Source of the DNA: Aspidiotus rigidus
Taxonomy: Eukaryota; Arthropoda; Insecta; Hemiptera; Diaspididae
DNA length: 64,000 nucleotides
Reading direction: 5' to 3'
Assembly (NCBI GenBank): GCA_035079385.1
Contig: JAVHKY010000013.1
Location: 2,914,001-2,978,000 of the forward strand
Positions within the stretch are counted from its first letter, which is position 1. Each line of letters begins with the position of its first letter. The notes beneath the pieces were generated by a model. The model saw only the letters and a list, made by a program, of their open reading frames with translations, did no database searches and was not told where the DNA came from. Shown here piece after piece: positions 11,090-23,060 of this stretch. Position numbers and translations under genes: made by a program.

Positions 11090-11985
11090 GGAAGTGATTA
11101 TACGTAGGTATACTACCTACGGCTAAAACGTTATTCGTAGGTATAGTACAATGACTCACGAATTAGCTGGTTGCCCTAGGCCTATATTATCATGTCTTGT
11201 GACAAATATTTCTGTATTGAAGTATGACGCAGGAATTATCTTGTAGGTAGTAACTTCTCGCAGCGTCTCTGAAGCTCAATGAGCGTGGATGCACATGCTC
11301 TTTCACAAAAACTTGAAGGCCCTGCAAGAACGCAGGTAGTACATGAGTATTGAAGATGGAGGCGTTCGCGAGATGTACGACACTGAGGCTTGCACATATG
11401 ACTGTCGAACCAGGCAGTGCACCTATACATTTTCTTGCAACCACCAAGCGCACCATGCCGACATATCCTGCTGAAGCGGGAACACGACACTGGCTCCTTT
11501 TGTTCTGTGTTTTCCGAGGCTCAATTCCACCCACGGTATTACAAGAGTACTCATGCTTCTACCAGCCAGTCAACACCCTCCCTTGATACTGATGTTGTGG
11601 ATAATGTAGTTCTAGATGATGTAGACTCGTGCGCGCCAAGAACCTTGAATACTCACGAGAAGTACCTACAATTTGATCTCACCCGTCATGATGAACATAG
11701 CCACCCTGGTGTCGTGTCATGGCACTGAGCAATTCAACTCATACTTGGCAACCATGAAGGAGATGGAGAAGTTGATTAGATCAGGCTCCGATATTTGTCC
11801 AGTGCTATTTCAAGTGTTGCTTCTCCGAGAAGGTAGTACAAATAACGTTTTACCCGTAAACCTATGAATAACGTTTTAGCCGTAGGTGTACAACTACTAC
11901 CTACGGATAACGTTTTTAGCCGTAGGTATGCTACCTACGAATAACGTTTTAGCCGTAGGTACTATACCTACGAATAACGCCAACC
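11090..11985. mobile_element. 896-bp element with palindromic terminal repeats and 9-bp TSD
   Basis: The 9-bp direct repeat ATAATTATA flanks it (11081-11089 and 11986-11994). The uninterrupted host sequence is visible at about 10073-10100. Both ends are built from a palindromic unit of about 30 bp (core acgttattcgtaggtat and its inverse). There is one array of roughly 60 bp on the left and about 110 bp (11865-11985) on the right, and the ends pair as imperfect terminal inverted repeats. The 9-bp TSD fits Mutator-like elements. The interior (about 11160-11860) has higher G+C than its surroundings and long open frames on both strands, including a Cys-rich minus frame, but I recognise no domain. 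It may be captured host sequence, as in Pack-MULEs. Confidence 0.75.
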
Positions 11986-11994
11986 ATAATTATA

Positions 11995-12752
11995 AAAGTA
12001 AGTGAAAAAAGCAAATAATTATTAAACTACGTGAAAAAAACTCGTAGCCCACTTTGAGAGTTGCTCGGAGTTGCCTTCATTAACCTTGTTAATTGAGGCA
12101 AACAGGGAACCTGTTTTATGGGCATCACTATTGTATATTCTGACTCCTAAATAGCTTGCCTTCGTCACACTAGGAATTTCAAACTTCAGCCTCCATTATA
12201 CTGGGCCTAATCTATTATATAAAGAGAAGTTGCAAAATCGCAAATCCATTTAACTTCATTCCTATTTCACCTACGAACTTGGAATTTGTTTCCATTGCTT
12301 TAGCTTGCCTGGGAGAAGGTTTATGCGTCATAAATTTGAAGTTACAAAATCAGGCAAATGGCGTATAGTATATATCTTTGTGCTTGGCGGGGGGGAGGGG
12401 GGGCATGAATGATTCAAGAGATGAAAAATCTGTGTCATTCATCAATTGATTGATTGAAAATGCTAAGCAATAATTTCTGTTGACGTTCATCGAAAATTAA
12501 TATGTGCTAGGCAATCATTTTTGGAAAATGGTTCTTTTGAACCGGAGAAGTTTTGAATACCCATACTATGAGTAATCCAATAGTGTAGGGTTACGATAAA
12601 GATTTTGCTTAGCAATTATCTGAAGGAGTGGTGGTTGTCTTTCATTATTTCAAATTTAACGTGAGGACTAAGAAAAGAAAAACAATTCACGTCAATTTTG
12701 AAAATTCAATATCGAAGTCACGGATGTCTCACTTTATTGCAATCTAATTGGA
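11995..12752. other. Repeat remnants and unassigned DNA before the Helitron relic
   Basis: Right continuation of the A+T-rich tandem units to about 12040, then a short 'ggaacctgttttatgggc' dispersed repeat at about 12104-12121, a G-rich tract near 12388-12407, and unassigned A+T-rich DNA. No gene seen. Confidence 0.4.
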
Positions 12753-13428
12753 GTGCCAAAGCGCAAGAAAGCAAATCTAGGGCGGTTGACAAACAAAGAG
12801 AAGAGGGCTCGTGTCAATTCCGAAATTTTGACATCAGAAAATAATGTGGAAAATAATTGTCAGAACAATAATAGTCCATTCATTAGGTGCATTATTGAGA
12901 AAGAATATACCAGTATAAGTTCAATTGGGAATCTTGCAATTAAGTGCACATTTTGTGATGGAAAATTATTTGAAACTGAAAATCAAAATTTCTGTTGCGG
13001 GAGAGGTAAGATTAAGTTACCTAATTTACTCTCAATACCAGATCTTCTTAAAACTATTAGACAGAAGGGATAATAGATCTTCTCATTTTCTTAATAATTT
13101 GCATAAATACAACAATGCGCTTTTAATGACTTCTTTAGGGTGTAATGAAATTCCAAACATATTTACAACTTTCAAAATTTTTGGACAATTGCATCATTAT
13201 AATAGGAAGTTGTCTACCTCCTCCAACAATCCACAAAAAATTACAAATTTTTCAGCATACACCCAAAAAGAAGAATGCGCAAAGGATCTTCTAAAAAGAC
13301 GGCATCCAACTATCAGAGAAGATATTAACAACAAGATTGAAAGTGTAAAACAAAATATCAACAATAAAAAAAATAAAATTGAAAAATTGGAAATTGGAAG
13401 AATTAGATTACAAATAGAAATTGAATGA
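12753..13428 (+). pseudogene. Helitron Rep/helicase N-terminal relic
   Basis: The first 106 codons begin MPKRKKANLGR and carry CTFCDGKLF then FCCGRGKIKLP. This is the Cys-rich N-terminal block typical of Helitron helicase proteins. After a frameshift between about 13040 and 13080 the reading continues in another frame with SSHFLNNLHKYNNALLMTSLG and TFKIFGQLHHY, again in family order. Beyond HHY (about 13200) the reading becomes low-complexity Lys/Asn-rich and the Rep and helicase domains are absent. The element is therefore truncated as well as frameshifted. Helitron termini (5' TC, 3' hairpin plus CTRR) were not located. Confidence 0.78.
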
Positions 13429-13559
13429 TAAATAAATATCAAGAATTTTGAAAATAATTTGAAATTTTATAATATTTAGCGGGCTAACGGCTTGTATACT
13501 ATACTTCTAGGCCTATACTAAATCAAATTGTTCATGGTTTCTCCCCTGGTCTGATTGAA

Positions 13560-14131
13560 TTGTTCAAATAATTATAAAACTACGTCAAAAAAGCAATAAG
13601 GAGGGGGGAAAAAAATTGAAAATTAATGGGACTTGAACGAGGCTCGAACCGGGGTGAACCACACAAAATTCAGCGTTTAAAGACGCGTGAGTGAAGTGGC
13701 TGGTGCGTGTACAAAATACGAAGAACGTATACACATAATAATAACGCCAAGTGAAAAACGACGCCGCGCGTGACTTTCAATGCAAACGGGCGCGACTTTT
13801 GTTGCTGTATAGACTTTCGATACTGTATGTGACATATATACTAAACTAGTCTGAAACACCTTCTATCATATATAGCTCGGAGGAAGAAATTTTTCCAAGT
13901 CCCCCTATCTTACGTAGCCTGTAGGTGAAAATTTTTCTGAGTCCCACGTTTTGCCTCCCGGCGCCCGGCATTTTTCTTCAAAATACCCTCTGATAAAACA
14001 GGTTCCCTGTTAAAAAGCAATAAGGAGGGGAAAAAAAAATTATTGGAGCTCGAAGGAGGCTCGAACCGGGATTAAGCACACAAAATTCAGCGTTTAAAGA
14101 CACGTAAATGAAGTGGCTGGCGCGTGTATAA
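13560..14131. repeat. Second cluster of the composite B-box-like repeat
   Basis: Two more copies of the A+T-rich unit plus 85-bp module (module at 13625-13712 and 14045-14130). They are separated by a piece of the 'agctcggaggaagaaatttttccaagt' dispersed family and an 'aacaggttccctgtt' segment. Confidence 0.55.
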
Positions 14132-14289
14132 TATCATTTTTTTCACGCGAATGCGTTTACTGGCCAACGTAAAGCGTACCCGTACAAAGCTGAATTGACG
14201 TAAATCCAGAACGTCGATCTGGGAAACTGAATAATCTTTCCTCGATGATAAAAATGGACTTCAATCGAGTTCGTTTTGAAGATTTCGCA

Positions 14290-14470
14290 CAAATTTTCAA
14301 CAAGGAATTCGAAAATGACGTTGGATCTTCCTAATTCAATCTGGTTTTTGAGATAATGGAGTTACGTCAATTTGATAGATTTGTGATTTTGACGTGTCTC
14401 CATCATCTCAAAAACCAGGCCGAGTTGGGAAAATTCGATTTGATTTTCGGATTCCTTGTTGAAAATTCAG
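14290..14470. repeat. Foldback element
   Basis: Two arms of about 80 bp (14290-14371 and 14390-14470) are imperfect inverse complements. The inner part is strongest: ctggtttttgagat pairs with atctcaaaaaccag. The arm ends carry aattttcaacaaggaattc and its inverse. No coding content. Confidence 0.65.
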
Positions 14471-16314
14471 TAGGAAATCATCAAGACTTTGTTAAATTAA
14501 CGCACTTTAAAATATTCGCCGACAAAGGGATCGCCACGCACACATACGAACTGATTACGACCTGACTACGCACACTTAGACATTTGTTACGCGAAAGATA
14601 CCGTTTGGTAATCTCATGAAATAGATATACGTAAATTTAACTTTGTACGGCAGATATCTCAAGGGTCGAAATTTTAACAGGAAACCTGTTTTATGGGGCG
14701 TTTTCCGAGGAGTTTGCCGTGCGCCGTCCGCCGTCCGGCGAAAAACTTGGAAAAATTTCGACTCTCTAGCCATATATGATAGGAGAGGGACTTAACAAAA
14801 TGTTGACTTTCGAGCTATATATGATGAGAGAGGGACTCAAAAAAAGTTAAACGAGGAACGCAGAGAAGCTGTTTCATGAGTCATATGGGATTTGGTATTG
14901 AGAATTTAAGGAAGCTTAGACCTATAAATAGAGGTAGTATAAAGAAGGCCTGAACCTACTATAAGCCTAGTATAATATAGTTTGAGGGTCTAGATTTTTC
15001 TCGAATCTCGAGCTATATATGATAGAAAAAATTCCTATCATATATTGCTCGTGTTAAATATCTTTTTTTTAAGATAAGGTGTGTCGGTGAAAAACCGCTT
15101 TTAGTAAGGTGTGCTCGCTTCGGAGTCTGGTGAAGGATTGATTTTTCTCTTTTCATGTGATTACCAAGTCACTTCCCTTATGAGTAATAGGGAGTTTTTC
15201 GGATTTGTCATCTATTGTGTCTCATTCTCAAGATAAGGTGACGTCATTTCATAATTGTATTGCACGCTTAACAGCTCGAGAGTCGAAATCTTGACTTGGA
15301 AAAAATTAATGTCGTATACGGCTCGAGAGTCGAAATTTTTCCAAGTTTTTTGTTGGACGGCGCACAGCAAATTTCTCAAAAAGCCCCCCATAGAACAGGT
15401 TCCCTATTAAAATTTCGACTTGACTCATGACGCAGGTTCCCTCCGTTCCTCATTTAACTTCGTTAAGGAAGCCGTCGTTTTTCGGAAGTTGAACACTTCT
15501 TACCTTCATGTAAGAAGAAGGCTCTAGATACTGGACCTTTATGTATCCGATTGAAACTTCAACCCCCTCCTTCATCACCTTTCCCTGCCTATCTCAGGAC
15601 GAACAATTTTAAATCATCTTTCCCTTCGTCAGAGCTCGAATTTCATAATATGGCTAAAATTCGCAATACTACACGAGTATTGATCAGTTTTGCAAGAAAA
15701 TATGGTTATCTCACAGTAGCACGTGCACCAGTTGCGTCCTTCTGAGAAAAAGACTGATATACACGAGCTGTATTATCTGTGAAAATTCTCTCTTTTTATA
15801 TTGCTACTTACCGATACAGTTGTTACAAAAGTTTTCGCAATTGATGATTATCAATCCATGCAATCGGTTATAAATTTTTCTGCGACTGCTACCTTTACAA
15901 GTAGCTATCGAACAGTATCACTACTTATACGATGCGGTCGGTTATAGTATCAATCTCAAGTTCTGCACACCGTCTTGTGCGCGTTAAATGTGTGGCGATT
16001 ATTTTCATAAAGGTCTAATTGGTTTCATATAATAGACTCTGTATTTTACTGCCGGAGAAGAAAAACTTAATGTGTCAAGATAACGATTTGAAAGACAGAG
16101 TCTCTCCTTTTTGTGAATCTAATGATACGGTGTTGAAAGTTTTCTAACCTCGTTCGTCCTTTTCGATACCTACATTCATCAATATTTGCGTAAGTTGAGA
16201 TACGTTACTTTTCGCTCGCAAAACATATTAAAGGCCTGTTTCCCAAAATTGCACGGCAGCGCAACCGTTGGATTCGTCAGATAAACGAAGAAGCACGCTA
16301 CAAACGTCGAAAAA
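14471..16314. other. Repeat-rich DNA and UGT-1 upstream region
   Basis: 14680-15490 holds several dispersed-repeat members ('ggaaacctgttttatggg', 'tctagccatatatgatagg', 'gttaaggaagccgtcgtttt'). From about 15780 the DNA is unique and probably contains the UGT-1 promoter. The 12-mer aaaggtctaatt at 16009-16020 recurs upstream of UGT-3 at 38124-38135. Confidence 0.4.
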
Positions 16315-19300
16315 ATGAATGTAAGTTGAATTGAATGATGATAAAGATACGATAATTTCAGATTTAAGTTACAGTATTACGGATTTCCGTACTGTTTTAG
16401 ATGTATTTAATTATACTTCTTGGTATCTTGGGCTCAGCAAACGCAGCGAATATTTTAGGAATTTTTCCTATGGCGGCCCACAGTCGTCTCCTATGTAACC
16501 TGAATGTCATGAAAGCGTTACACGGAGCCGGACATAACATAACTACAGTGCGTCCTCTTCCCCTTGAGACAGGAAGCAAAAATTTCACGACCATCGATTC
16601 GCGTACGAATAATACTTATGTATTTATTGGTCTTCCGTCGGTGGATCATTTGGACGTCAGCCTCGGAAGCTTACTGGATTTATTACTTCAGAAGGAGGTA
16701 ACACATTGCCGTGACATTTTAAATTTACCCATCATACAGGTTAGTTTGCTGAACATATTTGAGGAAAAATTACTCACAGTGCAGTGTACCTATTTGTGAC
16801 ATCGTATTCTCCTTCTTTATATTCAGGAAGCTTTGCATTCTGGAAAAAAATTATACGACGTGATGTTTGTAGAACTATTGATGTCTTACGAATGTTTTCT
16901 ACCAGTCGCTCAAAAACTTGACATCCCCGTTATAGGAGTCGTTACATTTCACAGCTGGAAACTCGTCGATCGTTATATAGGACTTCCTAATAATCCGGCG
17001 GTTATACCTTTGGAAGTGCCAGGTGCCAAACCTGAAATGACGTTCGTCGAGCGGGTCACAAATCTGTGGAATTATCTCTACCTGGACTATTTTTGGAGAT
17101 TCAGAATAAGCGGAGAATTAGAAAAAGTTTACCAACTCCATTTTCCAGAAGACTCGAACCGTAAGAAAGACATATCGCTGATTTTATACAACAACCATGA
17201 CAGTTTTTTTCCTCGTTCGTTACCACCAAATGCTATAAATATTGGAGGAATTCACTTGAAACCTCCAAAACCATTGCCAGAGGTAAGATAAGAATGTTGA
17301 GTACTCTATTTTCTAAGTCATACGTATTAATCTGTGGTATTAATGAATGGATTAGAGATTCAATGAGCTTCGATACCTCCTCCTTTTCTGGAACGTACAT
17401 TTTTCAGAATATGTAATAAAAAGATTTTATAGGCAAAGAATTGGAAACAGCAATAATTATAGATAATTAGACCCAGCACCTCATTTCTTTTCTTTTCCGT
17501 TTTGTGTGATTTTGACATGCTACATATCATTGCTGACGCCTACCCCCTAAGTCGAATCCCACCGTCTCTGCTTTATGCAGTATATTGTACTAGGCTTATA
17601 CTAGGTCTAAGCTTCCTTTATGTAGCAGTGGCGCACTTAGCATTTTGCCGCCTTGAATCTAACCTCAAATCTGCGCCCCTACGTTTTTCATTTTTCATTT
17701 TTTTTTTCTTGTTTGAAAAATTTGCCGCCCCTAAATTTTGCCGCCTGAAGCTTCAGCTTTCTAAGACTGTCGGTAAGTGCGCCGCTGTACTGTAGGCATA
17801 TTCCAGGAGGAGGCCTGAAATAGTTTATACTAGCTTTAAAGTATAAAATAGTAATAAAAGAGGCTTAGATTTAGTAGAAGTCTAGTATACAATAGGCCTA
17901 TCTAAACTTAGACTTAGCCTTCTCTCTCCAGATGTTGAGCTTTATACATAGTGCTAGTATGAATTAGTACAGACCTCCTCGTGTAAAGCTAATATAAATG
18001 AGGCTTGCTTGGACCTAGTAAAAGCCTGGTGTAAGATACTGAGCTTCTTATTCTACACTAGGACTAAGCCTCTCCTTGTTATACTAGGTTTATACTAGAC
18101 TTACACAAGAAGGTTTAGGCCTTCTTTATACTGGGCACATATTTTGGCCTGGTTCTCTGTACTCCCGTGGGTCTCCGAGTAATGTAACGTTAAGTTTATT
18201 TTCGACATGCACGCTTACAAAGTTTTCAGTTGGTATCCAGTATTATAAGTTTTCCTATGAAATAATAAATTCTCGTTTCTCATAGGACATTCTCAAATTC
18301 ATCGATGATGCTACTCACGGAGTTATTCTTTTCTCCTTTGGTTCAGTGGTTAACGCAAGTTCACTCTCGTTGGAACAACAGAACGCATTCCTGGAAGCAT
18401 TCGCGTTAATACCACAGAGAGTGATATGGAAATTCGAACGAAAATTAGAAAATGTTTCAAAGAACATTTTGCTGCGGGATTGGACTCCTCAACGAGATAT
18501 TTTAGGTATATTATTCATCTTTGGATAGTTATATTTTTGGTATACATGACAATAGAAGCACAAAATTCACAATGTGTCGTAACGTGGAACAAAAAATTCA
18601 CAAACTTTCACTAGAGAGTGCGAGGTCCTATTTGCAGGAAAAGTTTGATTTTCCGTATTCGATAGAGAAAAAAAAGGTCCGTAAAAGTCAAGTCATTATC
18701 GCGGACTTCAGGTTGGAAAAAGACAATGTTGCACCCTCTTAAAGCGCTACTGTTTATGAATATGGTTTAGTGAGAGAGTGCAGTTTTGAGCTCGACTGTA
18801 AGTTGCGCGTTACATTTTGTATTTTCGCGTGTATCTCACTTTAGACGTGTTTCTTACCTTTACTCTACTTTCTCTCTCCTATTTGGGCAGTTAGTATCCG
18901 TAAGACGTACCCCATTGGATCCTGAAAGAAACTGACCTTATATAGGAACGTGAAAAATTAGAAAACTCTCCCCCTCCCCTTCATTAGTGGTTAAAACATC
19001 GCGCGAGCTGCGAGTCAGTCCCTGTATTTTAGGAGGGTGACCTTGAGATCGAGATTCAGTTGGATAGGGAATGTAGGCTGCATTATATTGAGTCTAGCTT
19101 CAATTTTGAGCAATAATTTTTAGGTTTATATAAGTTTCGAGTTCAAGATTAAGTATACCTACATCAAATTCGTGTTCAACTTCATCCTAAGGTTTAATGT
19201 ACGTGGTTACACCTGTCTGTGTACGAACTTTGTAAGTCGTGTTCACTCTACATTCAAGTTGAAGCACTTTGGGTTACTTTTATATGAGGACTGTTTGACC

Positions 19301-20007
19301 AGACGTACTCATAACAAAGTGATACCGGATGATAAGGAATTAAGTACATCAATTCCTTCTGCTCCATCAGGCAGAAAACTAATCCTTTTAAGTAGTGAAT
19401 ATTTTTCCCCGTTTTTCCAGAACATAAAAACGTGATTGCGTTCATGAGTCACTGCGGACAAAATGGAATATACGAAGCGGTGACGACTGGTACACCAGTG
19501 ATCACTATACCACTCTTTGGTGATCAATTTTCCAATGCTGGCGTCTTACTTCATCGAAAAGTTGCTGTCTTCTTGGATTACAAGACGGTAACAAAAGATA
19601 AAGTATTATCAGCAATAAATACTATCATCAATGACACGAGGTAAGTCCCCTATTGTAGATAAAAAGTTACCTAAGACTCTCCATTACGGTTCAACTAACA
19701 AACAAATACCTTTCCCCGCAGCTATTATCAACGAATGCAAGAACTTTCGCTGGCGTTCAAGGACAGACCGATGTCTCCTCAAGAATCGATTATTTATTGG
19801 ACGGAATATGTAATCAGGCATAATGGAGCCCCGTTATTTAAAGTACTAGGAACGGATATGCCTCTCCATCAATACCTTATGCTAGATATTATCGGATCAG
19901 CTATTATTATCTTGATTGTCGTACTTTATATTATGTACTTATTGACAACAAAAATTTATGCATTGATTAAAAAAAGATCAAAGCATCCTCCAAAGAAAAA
20001 CGAGTAA
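16315..20007 (+). CDS. UDP-glycosyltransferase, UGT-1 (six exons)
   Basis: UGTs of the GT1 family transfer a sugar from UDP-sugar (glucose in most insects) to small lipophilic aglycones in the ER lumen. Exons: 16315-16320 (ATGAAT, then gtaagt), 16401-16739, 16827-17282, 18286-18505, 19421-19640 and 19722-20007. All junctions are GT-AG and join in frame to 508 residues, normal for the family. The N-terminus is a signal peptide (MYLIILLGILGSANA). The aglycone-side domain contains GAGHNITTVRP, with the likely catalytic His. Exon 4 holds WTPQRDILG; exon 5 holds the UGT signature FMSHCGQNGIYEA and PLFGDQFSNA. Exon 6 has a membrane segment (about IIGSAIIILIVVLYIMYLL) and ends KKNE, a KKxx ER-retrieval tail. 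All parts are intact. It is the most divergent of the four paralogues from the UGT-2/UGT-4 pair. Confidence 0.92.
17570..18140. repeat. Degenerate 'tatactaggcctaagtc' repeat array in UGT-1 intron 3
   Basis: Many short drifted copies of ctagtataa, taggcttagac and their inverses fill this intron. The same vocabulary appears at 13485-13530, 14920-14990, 30410-30530 and 36500-36560, always near other repeats. It is non-coding. Confidence 0.5.
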
Positions 20008-20170
20008 TTAGGCGAAGTAAACGAGGATAGAAGAAGAACGGAAAGAAAAAAAAATTACTCAATTGTAATTCTATAAAGTTATTGAATATTCGTGACAAGG
20101 CGAATGAGATTAAATTCCAGACGTCGAAATCCAAATTATCCTTATAAGAAAATAATTAGGTATTCAAGTT

Positions 20171-20550
20171 AGAGAATTGCTTTCGTTATTTTATTAAGAT
20201 TTTTTGAAGGGTAATTGCGTAGCTCAAGCTCGAATTCCCATTCTAAATAAATTTTTAAGTAATTATATTTACGGCAATGGCTTGTAATTTTTTGTTTAGA
20301 GAATTGCTTTCGTTATTTTATTAAGATTTTTCGAAGGGTAATTGCGCGGCTCAAAGCTCAAATTGACATTCTAAATAAATTTTCAAGTAATTATATTTAC
20401 GGCAATAGCTTGTAATTTTTTGTTTAGAGAATTGCTTTTGTTATTTATTAAGATTTTTCGAAGGGTAATTGCGTGGCTCGAAGCTCAAATTCCCATTCTA
20501 AATAAATTTTCAAACAATTGTATTTACGGCAATAGCTTGTACTTTTTTGT
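20171..20550. repeat. Tandem repeat, three units of about 127 bp
   Basis: Units start at 20171, 20298 and 20426 with agagaattgctt and are nearly identical. Each contains ctaaataaattt (an AATAAA signal) and ends near cttgtaattttttgttt. The array begins about 160 bp after the UGT-1 stop, so it probably lies in the UGT-1 3' UTR or polyadenylation region and multiplies possible poly(A) sites. Confidence 0.85.
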
Positions 20551-21777
20551 GGAATTATAATTTTATTCTTCTTCTAGTAATATTTGTAAGCTTTTAGTTC
20601 CAACCTTGCATAATAAATCAACTTCTTTTGTGTATATAGGTAATATTTCCTATTCTATAATTTATTATTTTTGCACAAAAGTTGAGAAATGGGTGCTACA
20701 GATTGGACGTAATTTCCCTTAGGTAATCAGATTCGGGACCATACTGTTAGGTAAAAGGGGTTAAGGACTCGGGACGTGAGGCCCGTAACTAGCAATTTTT
20801 CTAGGGGGGGCAAGATGGAGGCAAGAATGAAATGAATCATCGGCTATAGTTTTTGAATAATTTTTTTCATAATAGGCCGCCACAGACTCATTTAACCGAA
20901 GGAACATACAATTTTCATACGGTTCATTCGTTAGTGTATCATAACTGTGGGAACATGTTGGGGGCCTGCCGGTTTGAATAGGTTGCTTAAAGGGATAGCG
21001 GTGCCTCAAACTTGTCAAAAATAGCACACAATTCAACCAACCGAACATAATACTTGAAATTGATATCATTTTTTAATTTATAAGGTGAAGAATAAGAATT
21101 AAAGCGTCTACCAACTAAAGTTGGTTGCTAAATTATCGGCAGACGGACTAAAAGTTTTCAACAATGGTGTTTCATTCAACTTTGTAAACATAGTATTCTT
21201 ATTTCTATAGCGTTAATTGATTCGTCATGGGGCTAAGAATATAATATTGAGAGATAGCCCAATCCAGTGGTGTATATAGATAGGTAGAATATTTTCAGGA
21301 GGGGGGGTTGAACTAAAAAATTTTAAAGAGGACTTTATTGGTACAAAAATTTTCTGGTGGAGGTTTTAAAGAAGATTTCATGATATTTCATAGTATAATT
21401 TTCAGTCCTATGGAGGGTTACAACGCTTGTCAATACACCACTGGCCAAATCGAGTGATTGCTTGATTATAAAAGTTCTCAATAATGAATGGACGGCCTTG
21501 AAATAAACTAAGACATGAACCAGCATTTTCTTAAATTTTTCTTTTCTTTTCTTATCCCTCGAAATTGGATCAATACGGGTTTAATGTCAATGAAAATGAT
21601 CAATGAATATAATTACATTCTTTGAAAGAGAAATGACAAATTTGATACAAATAATATTAAAATATTCAACTTTTTAGCATGAAACAGGTTTACAAAATGT
21701 AATTTCGAACTTTGAAAAGTATGATTCTTTTTCATGTAACTGTAAATTTAAAAAGATGAAATAAATTTTTACGCACT
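20551..21777. other. Intergenic DNA
   Basis: A+T-rich sequence without a recognisable gene. A short open frame on the minus strand (20761-21069) matches no family I know. Confidence 0.4.
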
Positions 21778-22747
21778 TTGACAAATAAAAATTGTGCATT
21801 AGTAGCAGCTATTGTATTATTATCATCGGCACCCTCAATAAAACGGATAAAGCAACATTACTATAAAATTTGGAAAAACGGATTACCCACGACTCCTCCA
21901 GCATCAATTGACGCGACGATAGTTGATGGGTTTTTCATACTTTATACTATGGTGGAAGTACCTCAAGAGTTTGGTATAATAACAAGAAAACTGCTCATCA
22001 TCATGTTGAACCATGTAAATTAAAGATCGTACACATTATTTTTGACCAGTACTTCAAAGCATCTCTAAAAGATTGCGAAAGGTAAAGAAGATCTGCAAAA
22101 AGTTCCAGTATCTTCACAATTATAGGTCCGGATCAAGTTGGACCGTCTCAATTTTTAGAGGCTCCCCGCAGTGATGACTTTAAAAAAAAGTTAGAAATTT
22201 TTCTTATCAATCATTGGAGACGAGAAGAACAAACGAATTTGTCGAAAGAAAAACAATATAATACTCATGGCAATCAGTGCTATTCATATAAAAAAGTCGA
22301 TGATACGTTTAGGTATGATATAGAACCTGATTTATATTTCGAATATGAGGAAGCCGATATGAGGATGGTTTTTCACCTCTCTAAAATATGTAGTCCAATG
22401 AATGTAGTTTTCCGGACTAACGATACTCATGTCTTAATTGTTCTTCTGGCGAATTTAGAAAAAATAGATTTCTCCTTTGAGAATAATTGAAAAAAAAAAC
22501 GAAGAATAAGTACCTCGAAATTTTTGACAGACTCCATCATGAAGGTTTCAGCGATGAAAATAAGAAAACAGCTGAGCGTTTCGTTTGTTCAATGTACGGC
22601 CTCAAAGGATGCAATTCAGTAAATCAAGCCAGAGTTGCCATTTTACAGAGGTCGTATAGGTCGCAAAAATTCGATGAACGGCTTAAGAAATCTTGTAAAA
22701 ATTTTGAGGCCCGCCGTATCCCTCCTTGCCACGTTGATTTTTTACAA
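21778..22747 (+). pseudogene. Relic of an uncharacterised multicopy invertebrate protein family
   Basis: Frames broken by stops and shifts read through the blocks PASIDATIVDGFFILYTM, IIFDQYFKASLKDCER, TIIGPDQVGPS, QCYSYKKVDDTFRYDI, YEEADMRMVFHLSKI, FRTNDTHVLIVLLANL, LKGCNSVNQARV and RRIPPCHVDFLQ, in this order. From memory of the family, similar proteins with EADTR and DTDVL-type motifs are common, repetitive hypothetical genes in arthropods and cnidarians, probably carried by a transposon. The function is unknown. The copy ends abruptly at about 22747, where it is fused to a UGT exon fragment. Confidence 0.6.
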
Positions 22748-23060
22748 TAATCACGACAGTCTATTACCTCGACCTGTACCTCCCGACGCGATAAGTGTTG
22801 GAAGAATACGCCTGAAACCAGCAAAGCCGTTGCCGAAAGTGAGTTCTGAAGATTACCATAGATGAAATCGACGAATTTTCCCCAAAAAATAGACTACGAA
22901 AAAAGACTGCAAGCTATCTTCTTAATTGATGAGAGTGGGTATGTTCAAGGTGTTGGTACTATTTAAAAAAAGGGAAAATTATGAAACAATGAAACATTCT
23001 ATGGAACCTCAGCCAAAACCACGTCGTCAGCGTCACACGAAAAATATTGTGTTGAGTAGA
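22732..23060 (+). pseudogene. UGT exon 3/intron 3 fragment
   Basis: 22732-22838 encodes LIFYNNHDSLLPRPVPP and continues to KPAKPLPK, ending at a gtgagt donor. It matches the 3' end of exon 3 of UGT-2 (from 31362), and similarity continues into the following intron to about 23060. No other UGT exon is attached, so it is a stray duplicate. It joins the relic upstream through a shared stretch cgttgatttttta (22732-22744). Confidence 0.85.

Noticed and set aside
11190..11867. A protein-coding gene in the overlapping frames at 11.2-11.9 kb
   Set aside because: The frames lie inside a TSD-flanked element, compete on both strands, and match no family I know.
17502..17795. A gene in UGT-1 intron 3
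   Set aside because: The frame runs through a degenerate repeat array and low-complexity T-rich DNA.
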